A stretch of 64,000 bases of DNA from Nonomuraea cavernae (GTDB taxonomy: Bacteria > Actinomycetota > Actinomycetes > Streptosporangiales > Streptosporangiaceae). This document shows, piece after piece, positions 25,512-33,546 of the stretch (positions are counted from its first letter, which is position 1; the number at the start of each line of letters is the position of its first letter). The notes under the pieces are model-generated. The model did no database searches and was not told where the DNA came from. It was given only the letters and a program-made list of their open reading frames with translations. Position numbers and translations under genes: made by a program. Location of the stretch: NCBI RefSeq assembly GCF_014646355.1, contig NZ_BMNH01000002.1, forward strand, positions 422,247 through 486,246, given 5' to 3'.

Positions 25512-27001
25512 TGCTTGGCGAGCGCCGTGAAGTCGAAGGCCTCCGCGATGCCGTTCTTCGGCAGCCCGGTGACGCCCTTCTTGGCCACGATCAGGTTGGG
25601 GAACAGGAACAGCCAGTCGGCCGCGGCGTCGTCGGAGAGCATCCGGGCGGCCTTCTTCAGGTCGTCGATCCGCTGCTGCTCGCTGCCCTGGTCGGCGGAG
25701 GTGAGCAGCTTGCCGAACTCCGGATTGTCGTACCGGAAGTAGTAGGACTTGTCGGCGAAGATGCTCATGTCGTGAGGTTCGACGTGGTTGATGATGGACA
25801 GATGGTAGTCGGCCTTGGTGAACACCAGGTCCAGCCAGCGAGCCGGGAACTCCAGGGGCTCGATCTCCGCGTTGATGCCCACCTGGGCCAGCTGCGACTT
25901 GACCACCTGGGCGCTCGCCACCGCGTAGGGCAGGTTGGGGATGCGCATCTTGACGTCGTACGTCTTGCCGCCGAGCAGTTCCTTGGCCTTGGCGACGTCG
26001 TAGGGGTAGTCGCCGGTGCGGTCCTCGTACCAGGGGTCGGTGGGCGGCACCATGGAGCCGATCAGCCCGCCGCGGCCGGCCCAGGCGGTGTCGAGCAGCG
26101 CCTTGTGGTCGATCGCGTGGCGCACCGCCTGTCGCACCTTCTTGTCGTTGAACGGCGCGCGGTCGTTGTTCATCGACAGCACGACCTCGCCGTTGGTGGT
26201 GCCCTCGACCGTCTCGAAGCGGCCGGGATCGGCGAACTGCCGCAGCGACTCGGGCGCCTGGACGCTGGAGATGACGTCGATGCCGCCGGTCAGCAGCGCG
26301 TTGTTCATCGCCGTGGCGTCCTTGAAGTACTTCAGCGTGACGGCCGTGACCTTGGGCTTGGCGCCCCAGTAGGCGTCGTTGCCGTTCAGCTGGATGGAGT
26401 CGCCGCGCTTCCAGGAGGCCAGCGTGTAGGGGCCGGTGCCGACGGGCTTGTTGGCCAGGTCGTCGACGCCGGTGCGGCTGAACATCGCGCCCAGCCGGGT
26501 CGTCAGCGTGTAGAGGAAGCCGTTGCTCGGCTGCTTGAGCGTCACGACGACCGTCGACTCGTCGTCCTTCTCGACCCGGTCCACCGAGTCGAGCTGCGAC
26601 TTGATCTTCAGCTTCCAGTCGGACTTGACGCGGTCGAACGAGAAGATCACGTCGTCGGCGGTGAACGGGGCGCCGTTGCTGAACGTGACGCCCTTGCGCA
26701 GCGAGAAGGTGTAGGTCTTGCGGTCGGGCGAGACCTCCCACCTCTCGGCGAGCAGCGGCTGGATCGAGCCGTCCTGGCCGAGCTTGACGAGCCCCTCGTA
26801 GACGTTGACGAGCAGCGCCTGCGGGATCGCGGCGCCCTCGGTCGAGGTGAAGTCGAGGTTGGCCGGCTCGGCCACGAACCCGACGGACAACGTCTGGCTC
26901 CCGGCCGCCTGCCCTGCGGGCTCGCCTCCGCCCCCGCCGCCGCAGGCGGTCGTGCCCAGCAGGAGACCGCCCACGGCGATCCAGATGCCGATGCGCCTCA
27001 T
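25508..27001 (-). CDS. Peptide ABC transporter substrate-binding lipoprotein (SBP family 5)
   Basis: Receptor of the second importer, 497 residues. The signal peptide MRRIGIWIAVGGLLLGTTAC ends in a lipobox with Cys20 followed by a Gly run. Family-5 landmarks are VYEGLVKLGQDGSIQPLLAERWEVSPDRKTYTF, LRKGVTFSNGAPFTADDVIFSFDR, VGTGPYTLASWKRGD and NDKKVRQAVRHAIDHKAL. AGGAGG lies 9 bases before the ATG. It is the first gene of the eight-gene operon, with the operator palindrome at 27026-27040 immediately upstream. Confidence 0.93.
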   Translation of the reverse strand: MRRIGIWIAVGGLLLGTTACGGGGGGEPAGQAAGSQTLSVGFVAEPANLDFTSTEGAAIPQALLVNVYEGLVKLGQDGSIQPLLAERWEVSPDRKTYTFSLRKGVTFSNGAPFTADDVIFSFDRVKSDWKLKIKSQLDSVDRVEKDDESTVVVTLKQPSNGFLYTLTTRLGAMFSRTGVDDLANKPVGTGPYTLASWKRGDSIQLNGNDAYWGAKPKVTAVTLKYFKDATAMNNALLTGGIDVISSVQAPESLRQFADPGRFETVEGTTNGEVVLSMNNDRAPFNDKKVRQAVRHAIDHKALLDTAWAGRGGLIGSMVPPTDPWYEDRTGDYPYDVAKAKELLGGKTYDVKMRIPNLPYAVASAQVVKSQLAQVGINAEIEPLEFPARWLDLVFTKADYHLSIINHVEPHDMSIFADKSYYFRYDNPEFGKLLTSADQGSEQQRIDDLKKAARMLSDDAAADWLFLFPNLIVAKKGVTGLPKNGIAEAFDFTALAKQ

Positions 27002-27025
27002 GTCCAACAGCCTCCTGGATAGTGC

Positions 27026-27040
27026 ACTGGTCCGACCAGT
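27026..27040. promoter_or_regulatory. FadR/GntR-type operator of the second peptide operon
   Basis: ACTGGTC-C-GACCAGT, a perfect palindrome with 7-bp arms, 24 bases upstream of the binding-protein ATG and between it and the divergent FCD regulator gene. It is nearly identical to the site at 14155-14169, including the GTGC on its left. It is the most likely binding site of the regulator encoded at 27087. Confidence 0.8.
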
Positions 27041-27086
27041 AGGCTGCACATTGCCAGTCGGTGACGGCTCGGGTCAAGGGGGCGAA

Positions 27087-27839
27087 ATGGGTGGTCCACG
27101 GTTCGAGCCGGTGCGAACCGTACGTGCCTACGAGCGCATCGTCGAGCAGGTCGAGGAGGCCATCGAGAGCGGCACGCTCTGCCCCGGGCAGCGGCTGCCC
27201 AGCGAGCGTGACCTGATGGGACAGTTCTCGGTGAGCCGCTCCACGGTCCGCGAGGCGCTGCGCGTGCTGCAGGCCCGCGGCCTGGTCAGGTCCCGGCCGG
27301 GCGACCCCCATGGCGCCGAGGTCCAGCCGTTCACCCCCACCGAGCTGCGCAAGTCGATGACCATGCTGGCGCGGGTCGACGGGCTGTCGCTCGGCGAGCT
27401 GGTGCAGTTCCGCATGGTGCTCGACTCCTCGGCCAACCTGCTGGCGGCCCGGCTGCGCACCGACGAGCAACTGGCCGAGATGGACACGGCCATCGCCGCG
27501 ATGCGGGCCGCCGTCGAGGTGGGCTACGACGAGTTCAGCACCGCCGACGTGGCCTTCCACGACACGGTGGCGCAGGCCAGCGGCAACAAGCTCATCCAGA
27601 TCTGCACCGAGGTGGTCCGCTCGATCGTGCTGGGCCTGATCGCCGACAAGATCGCCGCCGCGCCCGACCGCGTGGCGCTGATGCGCCAGAGCATCCGCCA
27701 CCACGAGGAGGTCCTGGCCGCCGTCCGAGCCGGCGACGGCCCGCTGGCCGCCCGGCTTTCCCGGCGGACCATGTACGACTACTACGTGGGATACGTCCCC
27801 ACCAGCGAACGTCCGGCGCTCCGGGCCCTACTGGAGTAG
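27087..27839 (+). CDS. FCD-domain GntR-family transcriptional regulator (FadR subfamily)
   Basis: A 250-residue regulator. The N-terminal winged helix is typical of GntR: IVEQVEEAIESGTLCPGQRLPSERDLMGQFSVSRSTVREALRVLQARGLV (about 16-65). The FCD effector domain follows with RMVLDSSANLLAARL, FHDTVAQASGN (metal His) and IRHHEEVLAAVRAGD (metal His). The ATG at 27087 follows a GGGGG ribosome site. It is divergent from the peptide-uptake operon, whose promoter carries a matching palindrome. The ligand may be a carboxylate from the pathway; this is inference. Confidence 0.92.
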   Translation: MGGPRFEPVRTVRAYERIVEQVEEAIESGTLCPGQRLPSERDLMGQFSVSRSTVREALRVLQARGLVRSRPGDPHGAEVQPFTPTELRKSMTMLARVDGLSLGELVQFRMVLDSSANLLAARLRTDEQLAEMDTAIAAMRAAVEVGYDEFSTADVAFHDTVAQASGNKLIQICTEVVRSIVLGLIADKIAAAPDRVALMRQSIRHHEEVLAAVRAGDGPLAARLSRRTMYDYYVGYVPTSERPALRALLE

Positions 27840-27874
27840 CCATAACACCCGCTTTGGCGGTGTATGTTGCAGCC

Positions 27875-28843
27875 GTGGCCCGCGAGGAACACGACGGGCT
27901 TGCGGAGGCGTTCCTGCGTGAGCCCCGTCGCTACACCAGCCACCAGGTCGCCGAGATGGCCGGGGTGCCGGTCTACCGTGCGCGCCGGTTCTGGCGCGCG
28001 CTGGGCTTCCCGAACGTCGCCGACGACGCCGTCGAGTTCACCGACTCCGACGTGGAAGCGCTCAGGACCCTGCTCGGCATGGTGAGCGACGGCGTCTACG
28101 ACGAGGAGCACGTCCTGCTCATCGCCCGCTCGCTGGGCCGGGCCTCCACCCGGCTGGCCGAGTCGCAGGCGCAGCTCGGCGCCGAGGCGCTCGACCAGGC
28201 GGGCGTGCCGCTGGCCGAGCGGCCCAGGGCGTGGCGCAGGCGGGCCGAGCGGGTGGTGCCCGACCTGGCGAAGCTGCTCGTCTACTCCTGGCAGCGCCAG
28301 CTCGCCGCCGCGGCCGGCCGGATGGCCGTCCAGGAGCGGAGCGCGGCCCGGCTGGCCGTCGGCTTCGCCGACCTCGTCGGGTTCACCAGGCTGAGCAGGC
28401 AGATCACCGAGTGGGAGCTGGCCGAGCTGGTCGACGGCTTCGAGGGGCGCTCCTCCGACATCATCACCTCCTCCGGCGGGCGCGTGGTCAAGACGCTCGG
28501 CGACTCGGTGCTGTTCGTCGCCGGCAAGGCGCACGAGGCGGCCGAGATCGCGTTGCGGCTGGTCGAGATCCACGCCAGGGTCAGGGGCATGCCGGAGCTG
28601 CGCGTCGGCCTGGCGGCCGGGCCGGTGATCTGGCGGATGGGCGACGTGTTCGGCACCACGGTCAACCTGGCCAGCCGGCTGACCGCGCTGGCACTGCCCG
28701 GCACGATCCTGGCCGATCCGGAGATGGCCGAGGAACTGGAGGGCGACCGGGCCTTCCACCTGCGCGCGGTCGACCGGCTGTCGGTGCGCGGCCTGGGCGA
28801 GCTGGCCCCCTTCACGGTGATCCGCGCCGGCCGGGCAACCTGA
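27875..28843 (+). CDS. Class III adenylate/guanylate cyclase with N-terminal regulatory region (Rv1264-like layout)
   Basis: A soluble nucleotide cyclase of 322 residues. The N-terminal half includes a MerR-like helix (REPRRYTSHQVAEMAGVPVYRARRFWRALGFP) and a helical region. This order resembles mycobacterial Rv1264, where such a half regulates activity. The catalytic domain begins LAVGFADLVGFTRLSRQ (metal Asp). It then has GGRVVKTLGDSVLFVA (second metal Asp and specificity Lys) and FGTTVNLASRL (Asn/Arg transition-state residues). Expected product is cAMP. The GTG at 27875 is preferred; a GTG at 27854 would add seven residues. Confidence 0.88.
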   Translation: MAREEHDGLAEAFLREPRRYTSHQVAEMAGVPVYRARRFWRALGFPNVADDAVEFTDSDVEALRTLLGMVSDGVYDEEHVLLIARSLGRASTRLAESQAQLGAEALDQAGVPLAERPRAWRRRAERVVPDLAKLLVYSWQRQLAAAAGRMAVQERSAARLAVGFADLVGFTRLSRQITEWELAELVDGFEGRSSDIITSSGGRVVKTLGDSVLFVAGKAHEAAEIALRLVEIHARVRGMPELRVGLAAGPVIWRMGDVFGTTVNLASRLTALALPGTILADPEMAEELEGDRAFHLRAVDRLSVRGLGELAPFTVIRAGRAT

Positions 28844-28894
28844 GGCGTCGCCCATCGCGTCACAACCGTCGGAAACCTGACGGGAGGCTGTTCA

Positions 28895-29383
28895 GTGGTG
28901 GATCGGGCGTTGTTTCAGGACTTCGTGGTGTCACGGTCCGACCGGCTGTTACGCACCGCCTACCTGCTGACCCGGGACTGGGCCCTGGCCGAGGACCTGC
29001 TGCAGGAGGCGCTGGCCAAGACGTGGTTCGCCTGGGCGCGAGTGGACGACCCCGAGTCGTACGTGCGCAGGGTGCTGGTGACCACGTACACCTCGTGGTG
29101 GCGCCGGAAGTGGCGGGCGGAGCGACCCGCCGGCGACCTGCCCGACATGCCCGTCCTCGACGCGACGGGCGGGCTGGGCGAGCGCGACACCCTCTGGGAG
29201 GCCGTGGGCAGGCTCCCGGCCAAGCAACGCGCCGTCGTGGTGCTGCGCTTCTACGAGGACCTGCCGGTGACCGAGGTGGCCCGGCTGCTGGGCTGCGAGC
29301 CCGGCACGGTCAAGAGCCAGACCGCCAAGGCCCTGGCGAAACTGCGCGTCGACGACCTGATCGCGAAGGAGCTGCACCGATGA
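28895..29383 (+). CDS. SigE-family ECF RNA polymerase sigma factor
   Basis: A 162-residue sigma factor of the actinobacterial SigE family (TIGR02983-like). Region 2 is FVVSRSDRLLRTAYLLTRDWALAEDLLQEALAKTWFAW and region 4 is AVGRLPAKQRAVVVLRFYEDLPVTEVARLLGCEPGTVKSQTAKALAKLR. GGGAGG lies about 8 bases before the GTG. The stop overlaps the next gene as ATGA. The downstream membrane protein is the probable regulator or partner. Confidence 0.92.
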   Translation: MVDRALFQDFVVSRSDRLLRTAYLLTRDWALAEDLLQEALAKTWFAWARVDDPESYVRRVLVTTYTSWWRRKWRAERPAGDLPDMPVLDATGGLGERDTLWEAVGRLPAKQRAVVVLRFYEDLPVTEVARLLGCEPGTVKSQTAKALAKLRVDDLIAKELHR

Positions 29384-30414
29384 CCGTACAAGACCTGCGA
29401 GACGTTCTCCACGCGCACGGCGAGGGCCCGGCTCCCGCCAACCCGGTGCGCAACGAGCAGATTCAGGTCCGCATCCGCCGAATCCGCCTCCGCAGGCGGC
29501 TCGGCGCCGGGACCGCCGTGCTGGCGATCGCCGCACTGGGCTTCCCCTTGCTGTCCGGTACGGCGGAGCCGGGACCCCAGATCACGACCGCCACCCAGCC
29601 GTCCGGGCCATCCGCCGCGTCCGGGGCCGCCGAGCTGCCCGAGAGGTTCACCTCCCCGGACGGCACCGAGTACCGGCGCCTCGCCCTGACCGCCATCAAG
29701 AGGACGGGCAGCGAGACGGCCAAGGTGACGATCCCGGTCACGGGCAGGCCGCTGGACGTGGCCGGAATCTGCACGTCCGGCGGCACTACGGGCGGCAGCC
29801 CGAGGGTGAGGATCGACGGAATCAACATGGGGGGTTACTTCGGCCCCTGTGACAAGGAGATGAGGCTCCTGCCGTTGACCCTGCCGCCTGGCGCCCGCGA
29901 CCGAATCACGCTCACCTTCGACGCGAAGCGCAGCGGTACGGCCTGTGTGCGGGCCGACGGCAAGGGCCCCTGCGAGCCGGTGAAGCCCGAGCGGGCCGCC
30001 TGGACGCTGGGCGTCTACGAGTGGACGCCGCCGGAGCGGCCGGTCGAGCCGAAGGCGCCCAGGGCCCTGCCCCGCCGCATCGACGGCTACTCGCTGGCCG
30101 ACTCCTCGACGGGCACCTGGCCCCGGGAGAAGTCGGCTACCTTCCGGGTCCTGGGCGACGGCCGCCCGCTCGGCGTCGACCAGATCTGCACCGGCGACCT
30201 GGCCGACCGACTGTGGTTCGCCTACCGGGTGAACGGGAAGGACAGCTCGTCCAGCGGTTCGTGCGGCGTATGGAAGAAGGGCTCGTTCCCGATGGCCATG
30301 ACCACGTTCACGGTGCCGAAGGGCAAGCAGGTGACCATCACGGTGACGTTGCGCATGAGGGGCGAAGCCACGAACCGCCCGGTCCGCTGGTCGGTCGGCC
30401 TCTTCCGGAGGTAG
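29380..30414 (+). CDS. Membrane-anchored protein paired with the SigE-type sigma factor
   Basis: A 344-residue protein with a short cytoplasmic N-terminus (MTVQDLRDVLHAHGEGPAPANPVRNEQIQVRIRRIRLRRR), one membrane helix at about 41-60 and a long outer region. The outer part holds two similar beta-rich segments with paired Cys (GICTSGG...GPCDKE and QICTGD...GSCGVW), suggesting a duplicated disulfide-bonded domain. No zinc-binding anti-sigma motif is seen. Position and topology fit the SigE-family co-encoded membrane proteins; a role in sigma control is inferred. A strong terminator follows. Confidence 0.75.
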   Translation: MTVQDLRDVLHAHGEGPAPANPVRNEQIQVRIRRIRLRRRLGAGTAVLAIAALGFPLLSGTAEPGPQITTATQPSGPSAASGAAELPERFTSPDGTEYRRLALTAIKRTGSETAKVTIPVTGRPLDVAGICTSGGTTGGSPRVRIDGINMGGYFGPCDKEMRLLPLTLPPGARDRITLTFDAKRSGTACVRADGKGPCEPVKPERAAWTLGVYEWTPPERPVEPKAPRALPRRIDGYSLADSSTGTWPREKSATFRVLGDGRPLGVDQICTGDLADRLWFAYRVNGKDSSSSGSCGVWKKGSFPMAMTTFTVPKGKQVTITVTLRMRGEATNRPVRWSVGLFRR

Positions 30415-30425
30415 GGAGCGCCGGT

Positions 30426-30458
30426 GAGGGCGCCCGCCGGCATACGGCGGGCGCCCTC
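30426..30458. terminator. Strong rho-independent-type hairpin
   Basis: Perfect 14-bp stem GAGGGCGCCCGCCG / CGGCGGGCGCCCTC with a 5-base loop, just after the sigma-partner gene and before a convergent small gene. Confidence 0.85.
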
Positions 30459-30474
30459 TTCGTGAAACGCGCCG

Positions 30475-30729
30475 TCAGTGGGGCCCTATGGCGAGCGCCA
30501 CCTGCGCGATGATCGCGACGGCCACCGCGCCCAGGGCCGCGAGGGCGAGGAGCACGAGCAGCGCGCGGAGCAGGGCGGTGACGACTTTGGACACCTGGCG
30601 GACGGCCAGGATGAGGGCCCAGAACGAGACCACGGCGAAGAGGTAGAGGGCGCCGCGCGCCGCGGCGACGCCCTCGGGGCTGGCGACGACGGTTGCCAGG
30701 CCGGTGGGGAAGACTATGGTTGCGAGCAT
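30475..30729 (-). CDS. Small membrane protein, unknown function
   Basis: An 84-residue protein, mostly hydrophobic: about three short segments (MLATIVFPTGLATVVAS, GALYLFAVVSFWALILAV and ALLRALLVLLALAALGAVAVAIIAQVALAI) with a basic loop RQVSKVVT. No family is recognised. The ATG at 30729 follows a GGGA-like site; the frame continues upstream but that part is proline/arginine-rich and unlikely to be translated. Confidence 0.55.
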   Translation of the reverse strand: MLATIVFPTGLATVVASPEGVAAARGALYLFAVVSFWALILAVRQVSKVVTALLRALLVLLALAALGAVAVAIIAQVALAIGPH

Positions 30730-31114
30730 CGAGGTTCCCGGTGTGTGACGCGCCGATGGGGCCTGTACGAGTGCGGGCACTCCTGGTGATCGTTTGCGCC
30801 GACCCGGGGGTGCCTGCCTGTTCGTGGGTGCTAGCCCGCGCCTCCAGGCATGCTCGGCGGATCCCTGATGCTCACGGTAAATCCTCCGCAATTAACTTCA
30901 GTTAACCTTCAGCAGACGTGCGACAAGTCCTGAATATGAGATGCCCACCACCGCTTTCCCCTAATCACCTGCCTAAGACTCGGCCACTGTCCTACAATGA
31001 AGCATTCGTCGCGACGTGATCCGTCTGGCGACGCTGGCCTGGCCAAATATGCTCGCATCTGAGCATCAGTAGAGGTTTACTGAAGACACTGAAGCTCAGA
31101 TGAGGAGTGCCATC
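30730..31114. promoter_or_regulatory. Long divergent intergenic region with CTTCAG repeats
   Basis: This 385-bp gap has no convincing gene. It is unusually AT-rich and holds paired hexamers facing each other: CTTCAG at 30896-30901 and 30907-30912, and the inverse CTGAAG at 31080-31085 and 31089-31094, the latter just upstream of the XRE regulator start. The first pair also forms TTAAC-TTCA-GTTAA (30892-30905). CTGA-GCA-TCAG (31059-31069) lies between. TACAAT near 30993 could be a -10 element. Arrangement suggests operator pairs, perhaps for self-control by the XRE protein. Confidence 0.4.
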
Positions 31115-32155
31115 ATGGTGGATTCCGGCCGGGCCTTAGCACGACGGCTACGCTCGCTGCGCGATCGGCAGTGGCCGGACACCCGCGTCACGCAGCCACA
31201 GCTGGCACGCGCCCTCGACGTGAGTGTCCCGCTCATCTCGTCCTGGGAGTCTCCGAACGCGCCCAAGGTCCCGCCGGTCAACCGGCTGGAAGCCTACGCG
31301 ACCCTCTTCTGCACCATCCGCTCGCTGCGCGACGGCTCGCTCGCCCCGCTGCCGGACGACGAGCTCGACCCCGATGAGCTGCGGACGCGGGAGGACCTCC
31401 GGCAGGAGCTGCTGGCCCTGCGCGCCGCCGCGCTCGGCCAGGTCGTCTCCGATCCGGAGACGGTCCGCAATCCGTGGGACTTCGGCGACGACAAGCCGGT
31501 CACGCTCGTCTGCGCCCGTCTGCCGCAGGAGCTGCTGGACCGCATGCCGTACGTCAAGCCCCACGATCCCGACTACATCGAGCTCTACACCTATGCCGAC
31601 CTGGACGCGCTCTTCGAGCTGCACGGCCACATCCGGGCCTTCAACCCGTCGAGCGAGGTCCGCCGCCACACACCCAACGAGCTGGTGCCCGACGATCTCA
31701 CCACGCACCTCGTGCTGCTCGGCGGGGTCGACTGGAACGACCTCACCGCCGACGTCATCCATCACCTCGGCCTGCCCGTCAGACAGATCAACGACTGGGA
31801 CGGCTCGGCCGGCCCCTACTTCGAGGCCGGATCCGAGCGCCACCATCCCAGGCTGCGCGACGACGGCGTGCTCCTCGAGGATGTCGCGCTCTTCTACCGG
31901 GGGCCCAACCCGCTCAACCGCAAACGCACGCTCACGATCTGCAACGGCATGTACGGCCGCGGCACCCTGGGCGCGGTCCGGACGCTGACCGACAGCCGTT
32001 TCCGCGACAGAAACGCCGCCTACGTAAATGACCGGTTCGGCGACAGCGAGTCGTTCGCCATTCTCACCCGCGTCTCCATCCTCAACGGCTTGGTGATGAC
32101 TCCCGACTGGACACAGGAGGAGTCAAGGCTGCACGAGTGGCCCGGCCATCCATGA
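31115..32155 (+). CDS. XRE-family regulator with an uncharacterised C-terminal domain
   Basis: A 346-residue protein. The N-terminal helix-turn-helix (about 6-62: ARRLRSLRDRQ...TQPQLARALDVSVPLISSWES) is of the Xre/Cro type. The C-terminal 230 residues form a separate domain with VTLVCARLPQELLDRMPY, HLVLLGGVDWNDLTADV, VLLEDVALFYRGPNPLNRKRTLTICNGMYGRGTLGAVRTLTDSRFRDRN and FAILTRVSILNGLVMTPDWT. I do not recognise it; the alternating strands and Gly motifs suggest a nucleotide- or ligand-sensing fold. The ATG at 31115 has GAGGAG in front; an ATG at 31100 lacks one. Its stop overlaps the glycosyltransferase start as ATGA. Confidence 0.75.
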   Translation: MVDSGRALARRLRSLRDRQWPDTRVTQPQLARALDVSVPLISSWESPNAPKVPPVNRLEAYATLFCTIRSLRDGSLAPLPDDELDPDELRTREDLRQELLALRAAALGQVVSDPETVRNPWDFGDDKPVTLVCARLPQELLDRMPYVKPHDPDYIELYTYADLDALFELHGHIRAFNPSSEVRRHTPNELVPDDLTTHLVLLGGVDWNDLTADVIHHLGLPVRQINDWDGSAGPYFEAGSERHHPRLRDDGVLLEDVALFYRGPNPLNRKRTLTICNGMYGRGTLGAVRTLTDSRFRDRNAAYVNDRFGDSESFAILTRVSILNGLVMTPDWTQEESRLHEWPGHP

Positions 32156-33450
32156 ACGACCACCCGGCCGAACGTCCTGAGGACCAAGAGATCAGCGACT
32201 GTCGAATGACGGATGCACAGGAGGCAACGCGCGGCGTCCACGTCAGCGCCCCATTCCCCACCCCGGGGACCGGCTTGGATCGTCACCTTTCTTCGGATCC
32301 GGATTCCGCTGGCGGTTCGCCCGTGTCTCCCCTGAGATCCAGCGATCACCACGGAACCCACAGGCATCTGCTTCTGGCGCCGGACGCGCCCGTTGACCAA
32401 GCGGCCACGATCGACGCGATCGTGGTGCCCACGGTCCGTCATCGCCGCCGCCTGCTCCACGCGGCCGACCTTTCGAGGAGGCTCCGGTGCCCGCTGCTCG
32501 TGATCTGCAGTGGGCCCTACACCGGGACCGAACATGTCAAAGCGCTCGGCAGCCATGGGGCCGAAGTGATCGCCATCGACTTCACCCACAGTCACGCGCT
32601 CGCCTTGCCCCGGTTCGAGACCTCGTCAGTCCTGCCACACAGGTTTCGCCGCAGGACCGACACGGCGGCGAAACGCAACCTCGCCCTCGCCCTCGCCAGG
32701 ATGCGGGGATGGCGGCGCATCGTGTTCCTCGACGACGACATCGAGGTCAGCGCGCCTGATGACCTTCGCAGAGCGGCAGGGCTGCTCCACACCTACAGCG
32801 CCGTCGGCCTGTCAGTGGGTGGGTTCCCTGACAATTCGGTTGTCTGCCACGCCTTCCGCGCGGTCGGCGGCGCTCAGGATTCGTTCGTCGGCGGCGGCGC
32901 ACTCGCGGTGGAGACCACCCGTTGCGTCTCCTACTTTCCCGATATCTACAACGAGGACTGGTTCTACCTGCTCGAAGCGGATGGGCTACGACCGCTCGCC
33001 GTGACGGGCACGGTGAAACAGGCTCCGTACGAGCCTTTCCGCACACCCGCCCGGGCCAGAAACGAGGAGCTGGGAGACGTACTCGCCGAGGGGATCTTCT
33101 GGCTGCTCGATGAGGGCAGGACCATCCGCGACGCGCATCAGGGCCACTGGAAGGACTTCCTCGCCAGACGCCACCGCTTCATTCTGAGCGTGTTGCGGCA
33201 TATTCCGGACTCGAACGTGGAGTCCGGGGAGCGGCGTCGCATGGAGGAGGCACTCAAGGCGTCGCTGGGGCGCCTCGCTCTGATCACACCGGACATGTGC
33301 CTGACCTACCTCGACGCCTGGCGGGCCGACCTGAAGTCGTGGCGTGACTTCGTGGAGTGCCTGCCCGTCGCCGAGTCCGTCGGCGAGGCGCTGAGACGGC
33401 TGTCGGCCCCCACCCATCCCCCCTTCACCTCGATACACCTGCGGCCGTGA
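32152..33450 (+). CDS. GT-A fold glycosyltransferase-like protein
   Basis: A 432-residue protein. After a disordered N-terminus of about 70 residues comes a Rossmann-like segment (AIVVPTVRHRRRLLHAADLSRRLRCPLLVICSGP). The nucleotide-sugar/metal motif IVFLDDDIEV follows at about 190-199, then FVGGGALAVE and NEDWFYLLEADG, the usual catalytic-base region of family-2 glycosyltransferases. No membrane segment is visible, so it is probably cytoplasmic. Donor and acceptor are unknown. It is translationally coupled to the XRE regulator, an unusual partner for a glycosyltransferase. Confidence 0.72.
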   Translation: MNDHPAERPEDQEISDCRMTDAQEATRGVHVSAPFPTPGTGLDRHLSSDPDSAGGSPVSPLRSSDHHGTHRHLLLAPDAPVDQAATIDAIVVPTVRHRRRLLHAADLSRRLRCPLLVICSGPYTGTEHVKALGSHGAEVIAIDFTHSHALALPRFETSSVLPHRFRRRTDTAAKRNLALALARMRGWRRIVFLDDDIEVSAPDDLRRAAGLLHTYSAVGLSVGGFPDNSVVCHAFRAVGGAQDSFVGGGALAVETTRCVSYFPDIYNEDWFYLLEADGLRPLAVTGTVKQAPYEPFRTPARARNEELGDVLAEGIFWLLDEGRTIRDAHQGHWKDFLARRHRFILSVLRHIPDSNVESGERRRMEEALKASLGRLALITPDMCLTYLDAWRADLKSWRDFVECLPVAESVGEALRRLSAPTHPPFTSIHLRP

Positions 33451-33546
33451 ACTTCTGCCCAAAGGCGCCGGATCCTTCGTGGTCACCTAACAGAACTCGC
33501 CTCACCAGCTTGTAAGGCAGCGATTTATCCCCCGATCGTAGATGTC

